Shown here one piece after another: positions 32,542 through 42,063 of a DNA stretch of 64,000 bases. The position numbers were made by a program, and so were the translations under genes. The notes below the pieces were generated by a model. The model was not told the DNA's origin. It ran no database searches and saw only the letters and a program-made list of their open reading frames with translations. Within the stretch, counting starts at the first letter, position 1, and each line of letters begins with the position of its first letter. The DNA is from Cylindrobasidium torrendii FP15055 ss-10 (Eukaryota; Basidiomycota; Agaricomycetes; Agaricales; Physalacriaceae): contig KN880438.1 in assembly GCA_000934385.1 (NCBI GenBank), forward strand, positions 248,001 to 312,000, written 5' to 3'.

Positions 32542-34030
32542 CTACATGAGCCCTTTAAGCAATTCGACCACCTGCTTGAACCTTGGATCGTCGAGTGGAA
32601 CGACGGGTTTGATGATAGCTGGGAAGTCTTCTTCCGGGACATGATACTCTGTCAAAGTTGATGCTAGCCCGAGGTCCTTGATTAACCTGCAGAAGAGTGC
32701 TTATAAGCAAGTCAATCAAATCGACGAGCCACCACTTACCCATGTATGAGCTTTGAGAACAGCCTAATGTCGCCTTCAACAGAGCCTGTGGAGTCACGTC
32801 GCAATTGGTATACCGCCTGAGCCAAGTCTTCCTTGAATTCCGGTGTCTGAATGTCGGCTTGCATAGCTACGACAGCTGGGAGGGTCAAGCACTATATCTG
32901 GATGAACGACTTGGGTCACAGAGATGCAAATCAACTTGCAGATGTTATTCCGTGGGGGATGCTATATGTTGCGCCCAGTCGATGGCCAAGGGCATGCGAA
33001 AGCCCCAAGGGACTGTAACGTAGCGAGTGGCTGGTAAGTCGTTGTCGTTCAGAAAAGTTAGGGTACGCACGTGTATTTCTCCTGCTTCATAGGCCAGTAG
33101 CCCATCCATGCAGCAAGCTGCAACTTCTGCCTGACAAGCACGTCCTTGGAATCGTCCTTGGATTCGGGGAGGTACGTGAAGAGATCGACAATTGACGCGT
33201 AGCAGAGCCTTTTCATGGGATGAGGGACCCCTGGACGATACAAGTTCTCTACGGGCCGTCAGTCTCGTATTTAGCGCAGTCGGTTCGAAGCCTAACGTAC
33301 CAACTGCATGGTCCAAGGCGCGGATTCCCGTCGAAAGCCTTGGCGAGCTTAGTACATCCTTTGAGCATTGTGCTGGGACTCACCACAAGCGCTCGGGCGT
33401 CGACAGTGTCAATTCTGCATCCAGGATGATACCAGATGCTGCTAAATCCGGAGAGCTGACGCCAACCTTTTGTCCCGCCTCGTTCGTGTAGCCGGCGCCA
33501 ATCTAGACGATGAGCAACACAGACTGAGACCGTGGACATCGCTTACAGCAAATTCAGCAGCGCTCAATGTTGTAGGTATGGCGATCTGGCGAAGCATAGG
33601 GCCACCAGTGTCCTCGCGCAGGTTATACAGGATAGTCTTTGCTGCATCAATTGGGGAGCCGCCGCCTACGGCAACAATAATGTCGCATTTCTGCTGTTTG
33701 AAGAGTTCCATGCCGCGATGGATGCCATTGACTGGGGTGTGCTGGCCAATCTCGTGAAAGACACCTCCGTACGCACCGATACCTTCGAGGATAGCTTGGA
33801 CTTTTGACACTACGTTCGTCTAAACATTTGCAATGAGACAATAACTCGGTATGCAAAAAATAGCGCGCGCGCACCTTGGTGTACAGGCTTTTCCCGGTGA
33901 CGATGAGAGCCTTTGTACCGCCCAAGCTCTTCATGAGCTTTGGGAGAGCTGTGGTGACCGACCCAGGGCCATAGTATACTCCAGAGATAGTGTCTGTCCA
34001 GCCGTAGGAGCCCGCCAGTGTCTCAGACAT
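32542..34030 (-). CDS. Iron-containing alcohol dehydrogenase family protein
   Basis: Start MSETLAGSYGWTDTISGVYY; a second in-frame Met at 34063 would add eleven residues. Visible blocks are GPGSVTTALPKLMKSLGGTK, ALIVTGKSL, FHEIGQHTPVNGIHRGMELF, DIIVAVGGGSPIDAAKTILY (NAD-binding), IAIPTTLSAAEFA, SSPDLAASGIILDAELTLST, ALDHAVENLYRPGVPHPMKR, LGLSHALGHRLGATYSIPHG (metal-binding His residues), and C-terminus ending VVELLKGLM. About seven introns. The family includes maleylacetate reductases, hydroxyacid-oxoacid transhydrogenases and alcohol dehydrogenases; substrate cannot be told from sequence. Divergent from a flavin-reductase-like gene with 300 bp between starts. Confidence 0.9.
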
Positions 34031-34102
34031 ACTTGGTGGATGACAAACAAGAAGGACGCCCAAGAGGAGATCGTGTTAACTTTGCTTTCGCCCATATCCA
34101 GT

Positions 34103-34110
34103 CTTATATA
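34103..34110 (-). promoter_or_regulatory. TATA box of the iron-containing alcohol dehydrogenase gene
   Basis: Reads TATATAAG on the minus strand, 73 bp upstream of the ATG at 34030. Confidence 0.6.
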
Positions 34111-34330
34111 ACTGGGCCTCGGGCGTCCGATTATCCTTACGCACAAGTATAGGCTGACAGGAGAGATACCGTTGCCACCTCCGAGACGGGAGTGAGGCAG
34201 CCTGCATTTTGAGAATGATTGGGATGACGAACTTGGCGGAGAGAATGAGATGTGGATCGTGATCGCGCCTGTCCCTTCCTCACGAGTTCACTGACCAAGT
34301 GCAACCATTACACACCCAGGTACTCCCCTC

Positions 34331-35408
34331 ATGCTCTCCTACTGCATCGGGCGTAGGCTGGGCGCCCCAAGGATTATTTGCGCACGCCAGCTGTCTTCCA
34401 CTTTGTCTCCGAATCCTAATTGGAAACTGGGTGAGGGCGCGACCGCGTCTTGGAAAGAATCTTCCGAACGCAGTCCCCGGAAATCGTGGAACCTCGCGAA
34501 AACCCCTCCTCGGTAAGTATACTACAGGCCGGAATTTGCTGTTCTTATTTTTCTTGTTTGTAGAGATGTATACCGTCTCTTGACTTCAGCAGTTGTCCCA
34601 CGGCCAATAGCATTAGTCTCGACTCTTTCGGAAGACGGTACACCCAACTTGGCACCATTTAGGCGCGTAATTATATCCTGGGTGCCGTTTGCCGCCGCTG
34701 GCTGACGCCCAGACAGTTACTTTTCAATGGTTGGTGGAATCCGCTGCCAACGGATCCCTCGCTTAGTGTGGACCCATGCAGATCTCCTCTAACCCACCCA
34801 TGCTCAGCGTCTCGTTCAGCCTCCCGCCTAAGCGCAAGAAAGACACGCGTGAGAATATCCTCTTCACGAAAGAGTTTTCTGTCAATCTCGTGCACCAGGC
34901 ATACGTCGAAGCAGTCAACGCAGCTGCCGTCGAAAGCTCGGAACCTAATGAATGGCTGCTTAGTGGGCTGACAATGGAACCAAGTGTAAGCCCTGCCCTT
35001 TCTAGCGACACACCACAATGGTTATTGAATTTACAATCAGGTGGCTATCAAGGCCCCTTGCGTGAAGGAAAGTGTGGTGTGCTTAGAATGTGAAGTAAGG
35101 ACGAGCTTGCATCGTTTCTCGGCAATGTCTCATCCGTCGTCTAGCTTCACTCACATCAAGATATTGCACCAGATGCTGATTCTGCTCCAACTACAACACT
35201 GGTTCTTGGACGCATCAAACATGTCCATGTCCGCGAGTTTTCCCTCAACGAAGACGGTGTCACCCTCAATCCGGAAAAGCTCAGTGTCGTCTCACGCCTT
35301 GGTGGGCTCCTCTATGCGAAAGTATCAGGCTCAGACGTCTTCGAGGTCCCTCGGACAGTATGGAAGGATATCAAGCAGGATTATGCAAAAATTGTCGACA
35401 AGAAATAG
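34331..35408 (+). CDS. Flavin reductase-like (FMN split-barrel) domain protein
   Basis: Start MLSYCIGRRLGAPRIICARQ, an Arg/Ala/Ser-rich leader that could target mitochondria. Then TLSPNPNWKLGEGA, a bridge, and across an intron DVYRLLTSAVVPRPIALVST followed by LSEDGTPNLAPF. The next exon gives SYFSM, then ISSNPPMLSVSFSLPPKRKK, DTRENILFTKEFSVNLVHQ, VAIKAPCVKESVVCLECE and TTTLVLGRIKHVHVREFSL. The tail is RLGGLLYAKVSGSDVFEVPR. This matches the fungal DIM6/NTAB-type FMN-binding proteins. The join at LAPF|SYFSM requires an AG|GCGCGT donor at 34672, so this intron appears to be GC-AG. No GT donor keeps the frame. The protein is likely an FMN reductase or oxidase; the partner is unknown. Confidence 0.87.
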
Positions 35409-35512
35409 TGTTACACATGCAGAGCGTCGGTACTTACAAGGATAGACAAATTTATAGACTAGAATAATACATATTTCACTCTGGCTCGCAGCCCGCCATC
35501 CCCTTCCAGCAT

Positions 35513-37006
35513 CTACGCCAGCATGAGCATCTCAAAGTAATCAGGTGAATTCACAAAGACACGCGAAGCGACTTGTGCAAATTCTTCTTTTCCCTCTGCC
35601 GTCCTCCACTGCTCGTCTTGCAAGTCTTCCGGAAGTCTTCCTTGTATGAGCGCGAAGCAATTGAGAAACTCGAATTTGAGGTGCATCGTATGTTCTTGCG
35701 TGTTTGTATTCGCAGCGACAATAGACAAGACGTCTTTCATGGCGGGGGGTGCTAGTTTCCGTGCGATAGTCGGAGGACCCGCTGCTCCTTCTGCTGCGGC
35801 ATCCACTGTCATTTTCGACTCTGTGCGAGACTTTCCCACGGCGCGAGGGCGGGCTGCAGGACGGCGCAATTTTCCTGTCGTATCTGTGTTTAGACATCGC
35901 TGTGCAATGGCAAGCTTGAACCGTGTAATCGAGGGCACCTCTGAAGAAAGATTTGGCATGATTTCGGTTACAAGGTCCGGCGAGGATGAAAAGCGCTGGT
36001 ATAGGACATTGAGAAGCATTTGTAGGTCAAGAAATACGGTCATGGACAGGTGTATGAGCTGGAACGGTGTGAGGATCTCTCCCTCGAAATGTGCGGAAAA
36101 CACACCAGAGCAAGAAGGCGTATACCCATCCTTCGATGTTCAGGGCGCTTTTGGCTAACGGCGTAGATGACCACCTCTGTGGCGCCATTGAAATCCCATC
36201 GTGTTACCTTGTCACCGCGGTCAGGCTTGATTTGGTTCAGAAGAAGGCGCGAATGTTGAGCTGAGGGCATTAGGCAGAGGCAGATAACACATGAATAACG
36301 GACATACGTTCGCCCGCATCAACGTTGAGTTGATCCTTCTCCCACAAAATGATGAGCCATTCCAACAGCGACCAGGCATTTTCCCCAACAGGGCCCACCA
36401 ACTCAGGCTCGTCGTCTTCGTCATGTTTGGGTTTGCTTCGTCTCGTGCGTTTTCGGGGCGATGAAGAAGCAGCCTTGTTGAAAAAATCACCCTTGAGGAT
36501 TTCCCAGCAGCAGGAGGCTTCAGATATTTGGAGGGCGTTTTGGGCAAGCAAGCTGAGCATTCCTTCACTACCCTCTTCAGCATCATCAGCAGCAGGAAAT
36601 TCATATGATGGAAGCGCTGTGAGCAGGCCTTGTGGCGTGTTCGTATGCGCAAACGACCTGAGCAACTTGCGGGCGGAAATCACAGTGGGTGGGCCGATGC
36701 TGAAGCGCTCGCGACGTGCGATTTTCGACGGCGACGCGTTCACATCCACTCTGTCTACAACGGACGGCGAAGAGGATTGCAGAGACATGTAAATGAGTTG
36801 CCGAATGTGCGCGCTAGAGATATATTAGAAGAATGTCGAGCCGAAAGTCGCGTCCCAAGCACGTACGGTGAAGGTCTGGCTTTGGGGCTGCGAGTATCCT
36901 CCAACGCCCGTATTCCTTGCTCCCACTGGTTCTCATCCCAGCAATTTGTGACGATGGACTTGAGGCTGCGAGGCATTTCGCCTTCAGCGGGACTAGTAAT
37001 AGTCAT
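35513..37006 (-). CDS. Unrecognised helical protein
   Basis: Start MTITSPAEGEMPRSLKSIVT. Exons splice as RPSP|RAHIRQLIYMSLQSSSPS, a middle with KIARRERFSIGPPTVISARK, a basic cluster (SSPRKRTRRSKPKHDED) that looks like a nuclear localisation signal, GENAWSLLEWLIILWEKDQL, NQIKPDRGDKVTRWDFNGAT, and a C-terminal helical region ending NSPDYFEMLMLA. A Lys/Arg-rich linker (KLRRPAARPRAVGKSRTESK) separates the last two parts. Predicted composition is mostly alpha-helical, like an armadillo or HEAT scaffold. About 420 residues, about four introns. I do not recognise a family; nuclear localisation is an inference from the basic patches. Confidence 0.7.
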
Positions 37007-37453
37007 GATGGTGAACTGATGGGAGAACGCGTCGGCACAGCCACATCAGGTGGTGGGTGTGTCAGCACGCGCTTTCCTGTTTACGCTTTTCACCTCCATG
37101 CACCCCTCCGTGTCACAGTGTTTCCCGACCTCTCCCTCCCATCGCCTCTCGGGCGTGGGCGCTTTCTTTCGAGAGTGCACTTTCGCTCCTCGAGCGGCGC
37201 ACTCTCGCTTTTTTTCCGAATAACTCTGGCTGGCGTTTGGACAAGACAAAGCAATACAAGATGCGACCACGCGACCATGGCCACGGCTTGACGCGCCCGT
37301 TGGCTGACATAAGCCGCCACTCAACGTCGGGCGGCGCAACTCAAAAAAATTGGCCCGCACACATCGGTCCTCGCGTGAAAGTGTTCGTCATTGGCATAAA
37401 TATTCGAAGTGGCTGGTACTACAGGATAGGAGGATACAGGTCATAATATGGTG

Positions 37454-38060
37454 TTAAATAAGGTGCATGTCGAAGCTTGTGCCCGACGTCCCGAGGCTCA
37501 ATCCATCCAGCAGACTGATGCCTCTATGTGCGAGGATATCTTGGCGACGGATGCTCGCCATGAACGGACCTTCTTCCATACACAATGCCCACGATGGCAA
37601 AGTCTGAGCGGCTGGATTTACCGGCGGCATCATCCTGGGCGTACCCTGGAGCCAGTGCCAAATGCTCGCGAGGACGTCGTTCACGGTCACATAGGCGCGG
37701 CCGCCAGAGGGTTGGACGAAAACGGTTTCGCCCTCGGCCACTATGTCGTAACAGAAGATTGTCATGTCTACGAGCTGGCGTGATGTCGCTTGTAGTGAAT
37801 GCGCACTGAAGTCCATGGTGGAGAGACGCGCAAAACTGTACCGAAAGGACGCGTTGGGCTGTATGTCTAGGCCGGGCCCGTCTGGTAGTGCTACGGAGCG
37901 CATCTGTGGCCTGTTCATCAACGTCAGCCTCGGCTGCACATACTATCCCTCGACGGGCTTACCTAGGAGGCGCAACTGGTGGGGGTGCAGGATCCAGCAG
38001 CTGGGGGAAAATGTGCGGAGCGGCGTGCGCTGAGAGGTTATGTGTATGAGGGACCGGCAT
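37454..38060 (-). CDS. DUF6699 domain protein
   Basis: Two exons: the first MPVPHTHNLSAHAAPHIFPQ to APPPVAPPR, then an intron (about 37922-37973) and the second with DGPGLDIQPNASFRYSF, HSLQATSRQLVDMTIFCYDI and RAYVTVNDVLASIWHWLQG. The order (conserved hydrophobic strand, Leu-rich turn, VTVxDVLxxI helix) is that of the DUF6699 proteins widespread in Agaricomycetes. The function is unknown; the leader is Pro-rich. About 185 residues. A TATAAAAG at 38298-38305 (minus) lies 240 bp upstream of the chosen start, so either the 5' UTR is long or another leader exon exists. Confidence 0.75.
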
Positions 38061-39837
38061 GGTGGAAAGAGATACGATGGATGCGAGTTGCGCTGGGGTT
38101 TGGTCAACAGAAAGCCGACGCGGTTTACGCGTTACTTACCTAGATGCTCGACGCGACGGACAGGCCAACGCGAATGACGTTCCGACGACTTGTGATAGAC
38201 TTCGCGCGGTAGTTGTATGCGCGTTGACTGGTGGATGGGTGGATGAGGGCAAGGTGGTCGCGGTTGTGGTTGAATACTCGTTCAACCCTACCGGACTCTT
38301 TTATACCTGCAGGCCGAAAGTACGATCGACCCAGATAGCCGGCGTGGTAGGACAATAGGATTACATACGCTAGTGTGGCCAGCAAACGAAGCTCGTTTTA
38401 CCGGCAACTCACGCTGGCATTTCAATACGGAACGAGACGCAGTCTACGGGGTCCTGGCTACTGTCAAAATATGGCTCGTTCGGTGCCCTTCGCGCTTCAA
38501 AAGACAATAGGTGATCCATACGAAAGCCTGCGTTTGCTCACATTCAAGTATTCATGGGTCGGTCGAAAATGGGAATCAACACGAAAAATGGTAGCCTCGT
38601 CGTTCCATTTGCACACTAGAGGAATCTCACTTTCGTGGCTCTGTGAACACCATCTGCAATCACAATATGGTTTACTGGACGTTACAAAATCGTGCCGGTC
38701 TGATTGTATCACGACGTCCTTCTACTTCTAATTCGAGAATATATTAATGAATCTCCTGTGTTCGAAGGATTACCTCTTTACTCGCAAAGTGATAGTGCGC
38801 CAGCGTATGAACTCCTAACTGTAACCTTGTATGATATGCCTTCGCCAGAGCTACACGCTGTTCTCGATTGTCAATGGCGACTTCTCCATGGATGAATCGA
38901 TGACGACTAAAGGCACCCGTCACTATAAGGTCCGCACCGAGGGAGTGTCATCTCCGAGATCTGCCTTCTTGGGCGCTTGGATCTACGAACAACTAATCGG
39001 GATGCTATGATCGCCTCCTCTGAATAGCATGTATCGGTGGTACACACAGCGCGCAACCAACAAGGCGTATTAAGGATTGCTCGAGACTGGCGGTATCGGC
39101 TTTCGTTGTATCGGAAAAGTAAATAATCTACTGGGTGACATTCCAAATTGCTGCATGAGATTGGGTGATTGGCTTTCGATTGCCGGATCAGGGACACACA
39201 AATCGAGGTTGTATGTATTCAGCTATTTCCCAACTCAGCGTCGACAGCCGGCCTTGCCGAAGGCTGCAGCTCTAAGGGTTTAGAACTAGTCACAAGGCTG
39301 ACCGAGCCCAGTTCCAATCGCCCCCGCACTTGAACCAGGTTTTGGGTACTGTTGTTGAAAAACCCGTGGGCGTTTGCTGCGCGCCCAGTCATTGGCAGCA
39401 GAAGGAGTTGTGACAAGTCCCGGCTGTGTGAGAAGGGAATTGACGATGCGTTTGAATGGAGAGAAGCAACGGGAGCTGGAGGGCTCCACAAGGACGAGAA
39501 ACCGTACCAGGGCCAGTGCTGCGCGCTGCTGCCCACCGGTCAGGGCATGACAATGCTTGATTCTTTCTGAACGAGCTTCTCGAGCCCAGAAGCCCAGATT
39601 CTTCTTTCCGAGGCCGAAGACAACAATCTGGCTTTGTTTCTATGCAGCCGGCCGGGCTCCCGAACATGCCGGAATCAGTGGCTCAGCGCGAACACTCCTG
39701 GTGATCGCGAGGCCGTGGGCCGGTTGGCTCCTCTCTGTAAACTTTCCACCACTAGCATCACCGATGACCATGGCCCGTTATAAAACTGCACTTCGTAGCT
39801 TCCGGGACCGCTTTCCTTCCACCCATTGTCTTCCCAG
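38061..39837. other. Intergenic, 1.8 kb, nothing recognised apart from promoter elements
   Basis: The largest gene-free gap of the window. It holds the putative TATA of the DUF6699 gene at its left end and the TATA box of the hydrolase gene at 39779-39785. Frames on both strands are short and without family resemblance. No terminal repeats or tRNA were seen. Confidence 0.45.
39779..39785 (+). promoter_or_regulatory. TATA box of the alpha/beta hydrolase gene
   Basis: TATAAAA, 59 bp upstream of the ATG at 39838. Its position supports that ATG rather than a later one. Confidence 0.6.
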
Positions 39838-41116
39838 ATGCATGAACTCGACTGGCAGCCAGCAAAGGCGATTTTCGTCACGTTCCAAGTACTGAGCCTT
39901 CTCATCCGGATTCCCCTTTGGATTGTATTTGCTGTGCCCAAGTTTGTTTTTTTTACCCGCCAATGGTGTTTTAGGCGTGTGTACTGAATCATTTTCGCAG
40001 ATGGAGTCGCCCACGCCGCTCCTGGTCCATAAAACGCACTCTTGGATTGCATCTACTGAACTGGAATATCGACATGATCAGAAGGTGCGCTATATGTCTC
40101 TGCCCTCATCCATGCACCTCATTAGTCCTGGTAGAACTGGACCTTTGCGCTTAATTCCCGACCATTATTCAATCACGCCAGGCTTGGACACCCAGGGCAT
40201 CTGGATACCCGCCGTTGCAGAGGACTTGCTTTCCGAAGAAATCCAATCCTTAGCGCAGAAGAACAACGTAAAGCCCAGCCGGATCCCGGGATACTGGCTT
40301 CATCCCAAGGAGTCTTCCATCCCTTTCGGTGCTCCACCCATCCCTGGCGAAAAAGTGCTCCTCATGTTCCACGGCGGGGCCTACATTCGTCTGTCGGGCC
40401 ACCCTGATGACCTAACCGGTGCCATTGGACGAGGTTTCCTGGAAAAAGTGCCCGCAATCCAACGCGTATTCTCCGTTGAATACCGTCTTTCTAAACATGG
40501 ACACAATGGCTTTCCCGCTGCCCTATTCGACGCCATTTCCGGATACCTCTTCCTCGTCAATCAGGCTGGATACTCGCCTTCGCAAATTATTCTTGGTGGC
40601 GATTCGGCGGGTGGAAATTTGGCCCTCGCTTTGACGCGGTATTTGGTCAATAACAAAGGAATGGCTGGACTCCCCGACGTACCCTCTACACTCGTTCTCC
40701 TTTCCCCTTGGGCCGACGCTGGTGTCTCTCACGTTGGCAGGGGAAGCATGGTTTCGAACGCAGGCTCAGATTACGTGGGGTGCACAGAGACAGCTGTATA
40801 TGCGGTCACAGTGTTCTGTGGTAAACTTGGCACGGACATCGCAAACACCAACCCGTACCTCTCCCCAGCATCGGTCGACCCCCGTATGAAGATGGATTTC
40901 AAGGGCTTCCCGCCGACGTTTATTGTGTGTGGTGGGGCGGAGATACTGGCGGACAGTATTCGCAGCCTTCGCGACAAGATGTCGAAAGACTTGGGCGACA
41001 AGCTAGGATACGAGGAACCGCCAGACGCATGGCATGATTATATGTGTATGCCTGCATTCGAGCCGGAACGTAGCGAAACGTACAAGCGCATTGCTTCATG
41101 GCTAGCTGAAATCTAA
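39838..41116 (+). CDS. Alpha/beta hydrolase, hormone-sensitive-lipase type (Abhydrolase_3), membrane-anchored
   Basis: Three exons (39838-39941, 40001-40083, 40125-41116) give 392 residues. The start MHELDWQPAKAIFVTFQVLS opens an N-terminal helix (LLIRIPLWIVFAVPK) and joins in frame to WSRPRRSWSIKRTLGLHLLN, then SPGRTGPLRL. This is the classical leader of this fungal family, so the longer open frame beginning at 39923 is the wrong frame. Catalytic motifs: HGGAYIRLSGHP (oxyanion hole), GGDSAGGNLALAL (Ser nucleophile), CGGAEILADS (Asp), DAWHDY (His). Likely hydrolyses esters or lactones; substrate unknown. Intron 2 is only 41 nt. The 3' end is 47 bp from the convergent EthD gene. Confidence 0.92.
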
Positions 41117-41163
41117 TGTGAATTATCCAACCCTATGGCGAAGTACCATTCGTACTACATTGC

Positions 41164-41687
41164 CTAAGCGCGTTCCTTAAGCTTGCTGTCATTACCAATA
41201 AACGTCGACATCGCTGCAGGGATCACCACTGTCTTTGCTCTGTTCAGAAAAGTCTCTTCATCTACTGAGATGATTGTCGCATATTCCTCAGAGGACATTG
41301 CCTGTTGACGGTGGTGTTAGTAAATCGCGGTTCATCAGAGTACTGTGGACTGCGCACTGCATTGAATTTCTCTACACTCTCTACTTCCATGATACCAATC
41401 CCATCGCAATCCGCAACCAGGACCCCGCCTTCCTTCAAGGCTTCCCGCAGCTTGTCGTCGATATGATACTGGAGGATTTGTTAGCCCAGGTGAGTCTAGT
41501 GTACAAGTACCTGCCTTCGCTTCAATCCACTCACCTGCTCGTAGACCAAGATACTTTGGGAAAAGACAGAGTTCTTGATGAGTTGCCCGTGTTTTTCCCA
41601 ACGTTCCATGAATTCGTCCTTGGTGAGGCCTTCCTTGCGCGTGAGAAGTCCTACGAAGCGGACGCGGCTAGAGTCAAGGGTGGACAT
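41164..41687 (-). CDS. EthD domain protein (dimeric alpha+beta barrel)
   Basis: Start MSTLDSSRVRFVGLLTRKEG, then LTKDEFMERWEKHGQLIKNS, after an intron YHIDDKLREALKEGGVLVAD, CDGIGIMEVESVEKFNA, and after another intron MSSEEYATIISVDEETFLNR, ending FIGNDSKLKERA. This matches the EthD family: RKxGLTxxEFxxxWExxH and the late DEExF. Members are small dimeric barrels found next to aromatic or polyketide genes; most have no assigned reaction. About 135 residues, family size. Its 3' end nearly touches that of the hydrolase. Confidence 0.88.
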
Positions 41688-42063
41688 GGTTGTCGGGCAG
41701 AAGGTGTGGAAACTGGGAAAGTTGAGGAATGGGCGGCGACCTAATTAGTCTCACGTAGTGAGATGTAAAGGGAGTTCGGGCAAAATATGTTATCATAGCC
41801 CAGCAAAAACGGGCATTATACCAGTGAACATGAATGGCCATTCGATATGGCATGGCACATAGCCCGACAGCCTCGCAACTACATAGTGTCCGCCTGCTCA
41901 ACACATTCAGACCTATTCCCACATTTGGAGCTCAAAAAGTGACGCTTTTCGCGAATTACAAACGATACTGTACAAAGGCAGGCGTTAATCTACAATGTCC
42001 CAAGATGATGATAGCGTAAAGGGTCTGTCTAGATAATATTAAATTCCAACGCGTCTTCTTTGT
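41688..42063. other. Intergenic, nothing recognised
   Basis: Spacer between the 5' end of the EthD gene and the 3' end of PAL; no supported feature. Confidence 0.45.

Noticed and set aside
39923..40124. Frame beginning MYLLCPSLFF as start of the hydrolase
   Set aside because: It continues the long open frame but lacks the conserved leader; splicing from the ATG at 39838 restores the family N-terminus and fits the TATA box.
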